Positions 8,990 through 16,790 of a stretch of DNA of 64,000 bases are shown here, piece by piece. The position numbers were made by a program, and so were the translations under genes. The notes beneath the pieces are model-generated. The model was not told the origin of the DNA and did no database searches. It saw nothing but the letters and a program-made list of their open reading frames with translations. The stretch lies in contig JAFUEV010000015.1 of NCBI GenBank assembly GCA_017470245.1, positions 1 to 64,000 of the forward strand, given 5' to 3'. Each line of letters opens with the position of its first letter. Within the stretch, counting starts at the first letter, position 1. Origin of the DNA: a bacterium. GTDB lineage: Bacteria > Cyanobacteriota > Vampirovibrionia > Gastranaerophilales > Gastranaerophilaceae.

Positions 8990-10378
8990 TTATAATGCCG
9001 CAATTTGTTGTGTTATATGGTCTTTCAATTCTTTATTATCAGTTTTTTGTGCCGCAATATATGCTTTATATAAAAGTTTTTTAGCTTTAGCATCATTACC
9101 GTACTGTTTCATTATTTCTGATGCGCTAACATAACTCTTTGCCATATTTTCATTATCTTCAATGTTTGAAAAAGAGTATGCAGAGTTACCGTACATACTA
9201 AGTGCCTGCGGTTTTTCACCAAGTTTTTCAAACATTTTGGCACTTCTGGAATATATAACACCTTTTACTTTTTCATCATCAGTTTCCGATGCTGCATCTT
9301 GAGCCAAACTAATAAACATTATTGCATTATTTCTGTCATATTTTTCCGCATGCATTTTAGCTAAATCCGACAATGCCTTTGATTGCAATTTTAAATTATC
9401 TGCTTCTCCTGCAAAAGCAACTGCTGCACAGTAATGATTAACTGCAGGTTCAAAACTTACATTATCATCATATATTTTTCCCATTGAAAGATGAGCTTTT
9501 GCTTTTATATTGTTATCTTTACTCTGTTTTGCAGCTCTGTCATAATTAAATAAAGCATCTTCATATTGTTTAAAATCATCATATAATTTGCCTTCTTCAA
9601 AATGAATCATTGCACATGCCTGTGAATCCCCTATTTCATCAGCATAATCCATTGTGTTTTGGAAAGAATACAATGCTCTTTCTTTATTATCAATAGCCGC
9701 ATACTTTTTAGCCTGAATAAACATCCTTCTTAATTGAACATCCTGTGGAACGTATATATCTGACTGTACCGGTACTTCTTCAACAATTTCTTCCGTAATA
9801 ACATCTTCTTGAGGCGGAATTTCCTCGGCTGAAGGTTCAACAATCGTTTCTTCCACCTGCGGATTTTGCAGCGTTTCAATAGCAGGTTCTTCTATTTTTG
9901 CGGATTTATAATCTATTTGTTGTAGGAATAATGCATCAACCCAATTTTCTACTACTTTAGAAGGCTTTTTTAGTGCATTTGTAATATATTCATCCAATAT
10001 TTGTGAGGCACTTTTAAGATTGGATTGAATTATTTGTTGGTTAGGATTTTCTTTTCCTGCTTGACTTTCAATTAAAGTTAAATAGGAAGATACTTCCTTT
10101 CTAATATCATCGGGTGCACCAATAGCATTTGTTGTATTTTTGAAATCGGATAATATTTGGTCAATTCCAATCTTTTTCCTTGTATAATCTATTGCAACCT
10201 TTTCACCATTCGGGAAATAGGAACCTTCTTTTTGTGTTTGTTTTCGTTCCTGTTGCAAATTATTTTCAGCATTTTGTGAGGATTTTGAACTTTTCTCATC
10301 ATCCTGTTTTCTAGTAATTTGTCTGTTATTTATCCCGTAATATGAATTAACATAGCCCGGGTAGATAGTATTATACAA
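8990..10378 (-). CDS. TPR-repeat protein of unknown function
   Basis: A 462-residue soluble protein. Residues 1-60 are polar and low-complexity, 65-150 helical, 160-210 very acidic and proline-rich, and 215-462 consist of consecutive helical hairpins typical of tetratricopeptide repeats (for example AAIDNKERALYSFQNTMDYA, KQYEDALFNYDRAAKQS, KLGEKPQALSMYGNSAYSF). No signal peptide is seen, so it is probably a cytoplasmic scaffold. I call a TTG start because a GAGG sequence sits about 7 bases upstream and no earlier ATG is available. It is divergent from the radical SAM gene across a 193-bp AT-rich gap. No function can be assigned. Confidence 0.7.
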   Translation of the reverse strand: MYNTIYPGYVNSYYGINNRQITRKQDDEKSSKSSQNAENNLQQERKQTQKEGSYFPNGEKVAIDYTRKKIGIDQILSDFKNTTNAIGAPDDIRKEVSSYLTLIESQAGKENPNQQIIQSNLKSASQILDEYITNALKKPSKVVENWVDALFLQQIDYKSAKIEEPAIETLQNPQVEETIVEPSAEEIPPQEDVITEEIVEEVPVQSDIYVPQDVQLRRMFIQAKKYAAIDNKERALYSFQNTMDYADEIGDSQACAMIHFEEGKLYDDFKQYEDALFNYDRAAKQSKDNNIKAKAHLSMGKIYDDNVSFEPAVNHYCAAVAFAGEADNLKLQSKALSDLAKMHAEKYDRNNAIMFISLAQDAASETDDEKVKGVIYSRSAKMFEKLGEKPQALSMYGNSAYSFSNIEDNENMAKSYVSASEIMKQYGNDAKAKKLLYKAYIAAQKTDNKELKDHITQQIAAL

Positions 10379-10571
10379 ATTAACGCCTCACAATTACACT
10401 AAATCCGTAACTACACACTATAGTATGTACTTTTTCATACAATTTTTAAATACACTATTTAATGTATTAATTAAATTATTTATGAAATCAAAATTTTTAT
10501 ATTCATGAAACGTCAATTGTTTCAATTATTTACAAGAATATAAAATATTTATATATGATATAATAATATCT

Positions 10572-11567
10572 ATGTTTAAAAAGTTTGTTATAAACCAATT
10601 TAATAAAAAATACTCTGGGAAAGAATTATTTTTCTGTGAAAAAATATATGAAGATATTCTCTTTTGGCCATTTACGGTACATAAATGTTGCCACTGCACA
10701 AAAATGCCATATTCTCCCCCTTTGATTACAAAAGAAATTCCTAAAAAATTTAATTTTTATGACTATATAAAAAAAATAGATACAATTATGTCGGAAAACC
10801 AAAATACGGGAAATGCTTGTGTCGGATGCAAATTTTTAAAGAAACAAATCGTTCCGGAACTAAAAACAGAAAATATATTTAAATTTATAACAATAAATCA
10901 TTTTACAAAATGCAATTCAAATTGTATATATTGCGGAATAGGCAGAAAAACAGAAGATATTAAATTCCATCTATTACCCATATTAAAAGACATGGTTAAA
11001 CAAAAATTAATAAATAAAGATGTTCTTTTTAACTGGGGTGGAGGAGAACCAACGATGTGCAGCGAGTTTGAAGAAATTGCAAAATTTCTACACGAACATA
11101 AATACCGTCAGGCAATAAATTCCTCAGGAATTATCTTCTCAAATACAATATTCGAAGGATTAAAAGACGGTTCCATGAGTATACAAATAAGCCCTGATAG
11201 CGGAACAGAAGAAACATATAAAAAAATAAAACGTCAAAACAATTTTTTTAAAGTTTGGGAAAATATAAAAAAATATGCCCAATTTCCTGATATGCTTTTT
11301 GTTAAATATATATTTTTCTCGGTTAGTGCAAATGAAACCGACATAAGAAAATTTATAGAAAAATGTGTAAACTCGGATGTAAAAAACATAGTTATTGATT
11401 GCGAATCAAAAAGTGCAAATAACCCCAACAGTCAATTTGGAAAAATAACACAAGATATTGTAGATTTGGCTGTTTTAATGAAGCACCTCGCTATAGAAAA
11501 CAATATAAATTATCAAATTTCTTATCAATGGAAAGACGAACATAAAAAATATATTGAAGAAAATTAA
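10572..11567 (+). CDS. Radical SAM protein with extra N-terminal cysteine clusters
   Basis: A 331-residue protein with the radical SAM signature CNSNCIYC (C114-x3-C118-x2-C121) for the 4Fe-4S cluster, followed by WGGGEPT near 155-161, the SAM-binding GGE motif. Unusually, the region before the core has KCCHC (C39, C40, C42) and CVGC (C83, C86), which could bind a second metal centre. The C-terminal half is a partial TIM barrel with KYIFFSVSANETD and NIVIDCESKS. The substrate is unknown. No Shine-Dalgarno precedes the ATG; a TATAAT hexamer lies at 10559-10564, very close to the start. The gene stands alone. Confidence 0.8.
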   Translation: MFKKFVINQFNKKYSGKELFFCEKIYEDILFWPFTVHKCCHCTKMPYSPPLITKEIPKKFNFYDYIKKIDTIMSENQNTGNACVGCKFLKKQIVPELKTENIFKFITINHFTKCNSNCIYCGIGRKTEDIKFHLLPILKDMVKQKLINKDVLFNWGGGEPTMCSEFEEIAKFLHEHKYRQAINSSGIIFSNTIFEGLKDGSMSIQISPDSGTEETYKKIKRQNNFFKVWENIKKYAQFPDMLFVKYIFFSVSANETDIRKFIEKCVNSDVKNIVIDCESKSANNPNSQFGKITQDIVDLAVLMKHLAIENNINYQISYQWKDEHKKYIEEN

Positions 11568-11651
11568 TATATTAAGTTTTGTAAACATTGATTTTCCTTG
11601 TGTTTATTGAGTTTTAGTTGTTTTTAGAAAATTTTATTAAAGAATTAGGCA

Positions 11652-11691
11652 ATTATCTACTTTGTATATACTTTATATATATGTAGATAAT
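11652..11691. other. Inverted repeat, 9-bp arms
   Basis: ATTATCTAC at 11652-11660 is repeated inverted as GTAGATAAT at 11683-11691, with an AT-rich loop. The right arm contains a GATAAT hexamer, with TTGTAT 18 bases before it, so the site could be an operator overlapping a promoter. It lies in the gap between the radical SAM gene and the convergent HgdB-like gene. Confidence 0.4.
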
Positions 11692-11790
11692 ACAAACACT
11701 AAATAAAAAAAACTAACTAAAAATTTTATATTCATACTTACCTTACTTACTACCTTTACTAACACACGAGGAAATTGAAACAGATTTCAG

Positions 11791-11819
11791 AGGAACCCTT
11801 CAAAAGTTCCTTTTTTTTT
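11791..11819 (+). terminator. Rho-independent terminator
   Basis: AGGAAC (11791-11796) pairs with GTTCCT (11806-11811), followed by a run of nine T on the plus strand. It ends transcripts on the plus strand, either from the radical SAM gene 224 bases upstream or from an unannotated short RNA. The stem is short (6 bp). Confidence 0.65.
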
Positions 11820-11850
11820 GCGCATTTTTAAAGAAAGACAATTTCAATGG

Positions 11851-12990
11851 TTAAATATTTACGGTTTGTTTTTGTTGTTCTTTTTTGCGTTTATAGAGTT
11901 TACGACGACGCATTAAATCTACAAATGCTTCCAGTCTTGTAATATATCCGGCTCTACCGGTTTGTTCATCCAAAATAAGTGTTAAAATAGGAATTTCACA
12001 ATTTTCACGCATTGTCGGGAAAATGTTTTGCGACATTATTTCGGGCATACAAGTAAACGGGCTTACATGTATAATACCATCAGTACCTTTTTCATTTGCG
12101 AAAGCAACATCACTGACTGATTCAAGAGCATCACCGCCAATATCTCTCATTAAATATGGTTTTGCCATTCTATGAGCACGTTCTAAGTGTGTTTCACCTT
12201 TTTTAAACGCTTTGGGGATAATAGCATCTTTTATAAAACCTGATATTGTGAGGCTTCTTCTTGTTTGAACCCCCATTCTGCCAAGTTCTTTTTCTATATT
12301 TTGGTTTGAAAACGGATCCTGAACAAGGAATATTTCACCTGTTATATCAACATTTAATACATCTCTGTTTTTATCAATTTCCGTTTTTTTAATTTCATCA
12401 GTGGCTTTTTTTTCTGCTTGTTTTAACTGAGAAGTTTTTTCAACGTCTTTTATTATAGAAAGTGCCTTATTATAATGTTTTTCAGCAGTACCTATCACAA
12501 TTTCTCTTGCTCGATAATAGGAAAACAAATTTTCAATTCTATCAAGAACAAACATTTTCCTAACAGCCATATTAATTGCACGTATAACTGTAATCGGATT
12601 ATTAACGCCTGAAAGTTCTTTAAGAAATCTGTACATACCCTTAAAGCCATCATACAATTGAAGTTCTGTGTATTTATCTTCGCAACCCATATCTTTCAGA
12701 ATATTTTTAATACTTTGTCCGTATTCACCCAGTCTGCAAATACCGGGAGAAGATATCATTGCAACATAATCGGCGCCATTTTCGAGTGCTTGCAAAAAAT
12801 TGCCCAAAACAAGCTTATACGGTAAACATATAGAGTCAGGACTATGAACAGTCGCTAACTCTAACGTTTTTTTACTCGTTTTGGGTGGTATTAAGGGTTC
12901 AACACCAAGTTTTTTAAGTGCTACAGCCCAAGCAATATATACGTTTCCCATATGCGGGAATGCAACTTTTATCGGCTTTTTATTTTTCAT
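11851..12990 (-). CDS. Acyl-CoA dehydratase activase-related (HgdB/DUF2229-like) protein
   Basis: A 379-residue protein resembling the activase-associated part of 2-hydroxyacyl-CoA dehydratase systems. Recognisable stretches are KVAFPHMGNVYIAWAVALKK at the N-terminus, HSPDSICLPYKLVLGNFLQA (about 49-68), YVAMISSPGICRLGEYGQ (about 75-92), and GIIHVSPFTCMPEIMSQNIF near 306-325. The conserved cysteines in CLPYK, GICRLGEY and FTCMPE are those expected for iron-sulfur binding in this family. No dehydratase alpha/beta subunit or ATPase activase is adjacent, so the protein may work alone or with a distant partner. The gene starts 7 bases after the wHTH gene, suggesting co-transcription. The substrate is unknown. 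Confidence 0.75.
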   Translation of the reverse strand: MKNKKPIKVAFPHMGNVYIAWAVALKKLGVEPLIPPKTSKKTLELATVHSPDSICLPYKLVLGNFLQALENGADYVAMISSPGICRLGEYGQSIKNILKDMGCEDKYTELQLYDGFKGMYRFLKELSGVNNPITVIRAINMAVRKMFVLDRIENLFSYYRAREIVIGTAEKHYNKALSIIKDVEKTSQLKQAEKKATDEIKKTEIDKNRDVLNVDITGEIFLVQDPFSNQNIEKELGRMGVQTRRSLTISGFIKDAIIPKAFKKGETHLERAHRMAKPYLMRDIGGDALESVSDVAFANEKGTDGIIHVSPFTCMPEIMSQNIFPTMRENCEIPILTLILDEQTGRAGYITRLEAFVDLMRRRKLYKRKKEQQKQTVNI

Positions 12991-12997
12991 TTATTAT

Positions 12998-13594
12998 CTA
13001 TACTTTCAACAAATAACCACCGTTATCTGCATTTTGAAGAATTTCTTCATTCAATTTACTTCTGAGATTTTTAATATATTTATATACATAATCTCTTGGT
13101 AACTCCAATATTTTAGCCAAATCTTTTGCATAAACTATTGAATTTCTGTTTGACAAGAAATAATCAAAAACCAATTGTTCACGTGGTGTTAATGCTTTTT
13201 TGAAGGAGTAATTAATACTTTCTTCAATTGTTTTTTCTTTTTTTACTTCTTTAGGTTTAACAGGTTCTTTCTTTTTCGGTTCTGTTTTTGCTTCAACCGT
13301 TTTCTTAGAGATTTCTTGAACCTTAGCTGCCGGCTTAACTTCTTTAGTAGCCTTTAATTCTTTTTCTTTATTAAATGATTTAATTGCCAATGACTGAATT
13401 TTTTCTGTTTTCGGTGCATATTTTTCAACTGACATTGAATTTAAAGACCTTAACATAACACTGTCAACTAAGCTATCATCATGTTTTTCTTCTTGAATAA
13501 CTTTACCTAATCTAGCCGCATATTCTTCAAGAGTAATGCGTTCTAATGAGCTTCTCCATTTACGAATTTCTTCTTTGCTCAAATATTCGCTCAT
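12998..13594 (-). CDS. Winged-helix DNA-binding-like protein
   Basis: A 198-residue protein. The first 50 residues are helical (YLSKEEIRKWRSSLERI). A low-complexity Lys/Glu/Pro linker spans about 80-130. The C-terminal 65 residues look like a winged helix: LTPREQLVFDYFLSNRN, then DLAKILELPRDYVYKYIKNL as a helix-turn-helix, then NGGYLLKV as the wing. This resembles the output domain of response regulators, but no receiver domain is present. A good AAGGAGA ribosome site precedes the ATG by 9 bases. It lies directly upstream of the HgdB-like gene (7-bp gap). A transcriptional role is inferred from fold only. Confidence 0.6.
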   Translation of the reverse strand: MSEYLSKEEIRKWRSSLERITLEEYAARLGKVIQEEKHDDSLVDSVMLRSLNSMSVEKYAPKTEKIQSLAIKSFNKEKELKATKEVKPAAKVQEISKKTVEAKTEPKKKEPVKPKEVKKEKTIEESINYSFKKALTPREQLVFDYFLSNRNSIVYAKDLAKILELPRDYVYKYIKNLRSKLNEEILQNADNGGYLLKV

Positions 13595-13832
13595 ACTTAA
13601 AAATCTCCTTGACTCTGAATCGTTAAACTGCTTTAGGGATTAAAAAAAATTTCTGTATCTGATATATTAATCTAACCGCAAAGTTTTTATTTAATCTCTT
13701 TTTCTCTACAAGTTCTAATGTATCACAAATTATAATTAAAATCTTAAAATGTTATTTGAATATAAATAATATTTTACAAACTCATTTTGTACACTTTTTA
13801 TTTAAAAATAAAAAATGCAAAAATAAAACCAT

Positions 13833-14513
13833 TTAAGAGAAGAAATGCCCCCTTTTAGAGTTTAATGTTATATTATCAAAAGAATACAATCTTGCGGGAC
13901 GTTTTGAGCCTATTTTTGTATATTCGTTCAATTCTTTCAAAACAGAACCGGTTAATACTTTTTTACGGAAATTACGTTTATCCAGTTTCATATCCAAAAT
14001 AAGTTCATAAGACTTTTGCAATTCTGTTAAGGTAAACTTTTCAGGCAACAATTGGAATGCAATAGGACAAAATTCCAAACGTTCTCTCATTCTTTTTAAT
14101 GAATATTCAATAATTTCTTTGTGGTCAAAAGCTAATGTAGGAAGATTATAAACCTCATGCCATTGAACCTGTGTGATACTTTGAGAATTATCAAAAGAAA
14201 GTTTTATATCATCACTTCTAATCAAAGCAAAATATGCACAGGTAATAACCCTAGAACTCGGATAACGAAGAGGATCACCAAAAGTATACAACTGTTCAAG
14301 ATAAATATTATCAACGTTAGTCTTTTCTTTTAATATTCTTAATGCAGCGTTATCAAGGTTTTCAGAAAGTCTGATAAATCCCCCCGGAATAGCCCATCTT
14401 CCTTTAAACGGCTCATTAGCACGTTTTACAAGAAGTACCTGTAATTTATTATCTTTTATTGTAAAAATCACGACGTCGGTTGTAATTTCGTGGGTTTTTA
14501 TTTCTTGAAACAT
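13833..14513 (-). CDS. NrtR-like Nudix-domain transcriptional regulator
   Basis: A 226-residue protein with an N-terminal Nudix domain (about 8-145) and a C-terminal winged helix (about 150-215; KFTLTELQKSYELIL, then NFRKKVL). This two-domain layout is that of NrtR, a repressor that senses ADP-ribose and controls NAD metabolism. The Nudix box is degraded: GGFIRLSENLDNAALRI is followed by LKEKTNV, so the catalytic R-E-x-x-E-E core is lost while the first glycine and glutamate remain. That fits a regulator that binds ligand without hydrolysis. It begins 4 bases after the lytic transglycosylase gene. No NAD gene is adjacent; the pncC-like gene lies 23 kb away. Confidence 0.78.
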   Translation of the reverse strand: MFQEIKTHEITTDVVIFTIKDNKLQVLLVKRANEPFKGRWAIPGGFIRLSENLDNAALRILKEKTNVDNIYLEQLYTFGDPLRYPSSRVITCAYFALIRSDDIKLSFDNSQSITQVQWHEVYNLPTLAFDHKEIIEYSLKRMRERLEFCPIAFQLLPEKFTLTELQKSYELILDMKLDKRNFRKKVLTGSVLKELNEYTKIGSKRPARLYSFDNITLNSKRGHFFS

Positions 14514-14517
14514 ATTC

Positions 14518-15123
14518 TTAAATTCCCTGATTAGATAAGAAAGATTTTAATATTGCATCTTGCTGCATTCTAAAATCTTCTTCAGTCATTTCACTCTCAA
14601 CAACATTGCTAATTTCTTTGATTGCATTTTTATATTGTGCTATAGCAGGGTCAGGATGCAATTTTAAATTATTATAGTTACTCATTATTGAAGAAACAAA
14701 TTTTTTTGTTTCAACAAAAGGAGGAATCCCGTTGTATTTTTTAACATTTCCCGGACCTGCATTATAAGCTGCAAGTGCCAATTCGGTAGAACCGAACATT
14801 TGATACATCTTTTTATAATATGTTATTCCGCCTTTTATATTATCTTGCAAATGATAAGGATTATATCCCATTTTTTTTGCGGTAGCAGGCATTAATTGAA
14901 AAACTCCGACAGCTCCATATCTGCTGGTTTTATTGTGACAGAACCCTGATTCTGCCTTAGCAATACTTAATGCCAATGCAGGGTCAAGCCCCATTTCCAT
15001 TGAATGTTTAACAATCAATTGTTTTACCGTCAAATTAGAAACTGCCTCTGCATTTGATTTTAGAGAGAAGTTTATCATTGCAAAACACACTGCCAAAATA
15101 TATATTATTACTTTTCGAGCCAT
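14518..15123 (-). CDS. Secreted lytic transglycosylase (SLT family)
   Basis: A 201-residue exported murein hydrolase that cleaves the MurNAc-GlcNAc bond in peptidoglycan. The N-terminal signal peptide is MARKVIIYILAVCFAMINF. The SLT domain shows the catalytic glutamate in IAKAESGF (E58), then GAVGVFQLMPATAKKMGYNP and LALAAYNAGPGNVKKY. I prefer the ATG at 15123, which has GAGG about 7 bases before it, over an upstream in-frame TTG that would add four residues before the signal peptide. A C-terminal helical tail follows. The gene overlaps no other and is followed at 4 bases by the NrtR-like gene. Confidence 0.9.
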   Translation of the reverse strand: MARKVIIYILAVCFAMINFSLKSNAEAVSNLTVKQLIVKHSMEMGLDPALALSIAKAESGFCHNKTSRYGAVGVFQLMPATAKKMGYNPYHLQDNIKGGITYYKKMYQMFGSTELALAAYNAGPGNVKKYNGIPPFVETKKFVSSIMSNYNNLKLHPDPAIAQYKNAIKEISNVVESEMTEEDFRMQQDAILKSFLSNQGI

Positions 15124-15255
15124 GTAAATCCTCAAACTTATTTATCACGCTTTTGAAGTTTCATTTATTAAGATTTTATAACATAAAAATAAAATTTCAA
15201 GTTCAAACGTGAATAGCTTACTGTGACTATATAAAATCACATTAAAATATGAAAA

Positions 15256-15444
15256 TTAATCTAACAATTTATCCAAAAGTTGCGCATCGGCATTTATTTT
15301 TTTTGCATCAAATGCAACATTTCTTTTCATGTATGTTCTGAGCGCTTCTCTTATCAACTCACTTCTTGTGCGTTGTTCATTTTCAGCAACTTCATCTATT
15401 TGAGTTAAAAATTTATCGGGAATGGATAATAACACTTTTGCCAT
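15256..15444 (-). CDS. CopG/RHH-family DNA-binding protein
   Basis: A 62-residue ribbon-helix-helix protein. The strand VLLSIPDKFLTQID and the helices NEQRTRSELIREALRTYMKR match CopG/Arc repressors that dimerise and bind operator DNA. A close paralogue lies at 43217-43405. No toxin gene is adjacent, so it is probably not a toxin-antitoxin antitoxin. It is divergent from the pepT-like gene across an 86-bp AT-rich gap, so it could regulate itself or that gene. Confidence 0.85.
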   Translation of the reverse strand: MAKVLLSIPDKFLTQIDEVAENEQRTRSELIREALRTYMKRNVAFDAKKINADAQLLDKLLD

Positions 15445-15530
15445 ATATATTCCTTAACCTGTTAACTTACTATATTAAATTATATACTAATTATAAAATA
15501 TAGTCTATAATTTTCTAAAAGGAGATATTT

Positions 15531-16769
15531 ATGAACAACATTGAAACTCTAAGACAAGAACATAAACTTATTAATATATTTTGTACATTGGCAGAAATAC
15601 CTTCACCTTCGTTAAAAGAAGAAAAAGTAATAAAGAAAATACTTGAAATTTTTAAGGAAAATAATATAGAAGCTCATCAGGATGAGTGTGGAAATGTAAG
15701 AGCAAAAGTAGCAGCTACGGATGTTAATAAAAAACCGATAATGTTGAGTTCGCACATGGATGTTGTAGGCGATGATTCACCTGTTAATATCAGATTAAAT
15801 GGTGATATTATAGAAACAGATAAAACCAGAACATTAGGTGCAGATGATAAAGTAGGCGTTGCTGCTGCAATAATGCTTGCAATTGAGATTTCAAAAAATA
15901 AGGAATTGAAGCACGGAGGACTTGAAATAACTTTTACACGTGATGAAGAACATAATATGACAGGTATCCGTAATTTAAACATGCACGAAATCGAATCAGA
16001 ATATATTTTTGTAATGGATGCGGATAAACTTGGTCAAGTTCAAATATCGGGTGCAAATTACACTTCTCTCGTTTTAAATGTTCGAGCATTAAAAGGCGGT
16101 CATTCCGGTATTGATATAGATGATAAAACAAGGTTAAATGCTGCAAAATTAATTGCTGAAATTACAAATGAAATACCTCAAGGTGTTTATAAGAAAGATG
16201 AATATGGTGTCGTAACATCAATAAATTTAGGAGTTATAGTAGGTGGTGGTATAGAAACTGCAATTAATGACATCAAATCAGAAAATATAAAAACAAATTA
16301 TATTGATACAATTCTAAGTAAAGCTGTTACTAATGTTATTAATATAAAAGCAGGTGCTGCATATTCAATAAGAAGCTCAAGCAAAACTTATGAACAGAAC
16401 CTTTTAAATGAAATTAAATCTATAGTTGATAAATATAATAAGAAGTATGAAGGTTTAGCAATCTTTACAATGGAATCATCAGAGCATCTTCCTCCGTTTG
16501 AAAAAAGCGATGATGAAACATTAATAGAAGTATCAAAGGAAGCAGGAGCTAAATTAAACTTACCGCTTGATATTTCATCATTCCACGCAGGTGCGGAAAC
16601 GCATATTTATGCAAATAATACAAATAAGCACGGGAAACAATTAAAACCTGTATTAATCGGATTAGCTGATGTATATAATATGCATTCTGCTGATGAACAA
16701 ATGAATTATAAAACTTATCTAAAAGGATATGAATTTTTAAAAGAAATATTTATTGTATTTAACAAATAA
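15531..16769 (+). CDS. Tripeptidase T-like M20 metallopeptidase
   Basis: A 412-residue di-zinc aminopeptidase of the M20 family, close to PepT, which removes N-terminal residues from short peptides. Metal and catalytic motifs are visible: SHMDVVG (H75, D77), LGADDKVG (D105), TRDEEHNMTG (E139/E140), VMDADKLGQ, and the C-terminal SSFHAGAETHIY with the last metal ligand. A strong AAAGGAG site lies about 8 bases before the ATG. It has no signal peptide and should be cytoplasmic. The RTX-repeat gene follows after 21 bases on the same strand, so the two may share a transcript, although a functional link is not obvious. Confidence 0.85.
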   Translation: MNNIETLRQEHKLINIFCTLAEIPSPSLKEEKVIKKILEIFKENNIEAHQDECGNVRAKVAATDVNKKPIMLSSHMDVVGDDSPVNIRLNGDIIETDKTRTLGADDKVGVAAAIMLAIEISKNKELKHGGLEITFTRDEEHNMTGIRNLNMHEIESEYIFVMDADKLGQVQISGANYTSLVLNVRALKGGHSGIDIDDKTRLNAAKLIAEITNEIPQGVYKKDEYGVVTSINLGVIVGGGIETAINDIKSENIKTNYIDTILSKAVTNVINIKAGAAYSIRSSSKTYEQNLLNEIKSIVDKYNKKYEGLAIFTMESSEHLPPFEKSDDETLIEVSKEAGAKLNLPLDISSFHAGAETHIYANNTNKHGKQLKPVLIGLADVYNMHSADEQMNYKTYLKGYEFLKEIFIVFNK

Positions 16770-16790
16770 TTTTAAATAAGGAGAAAATAA

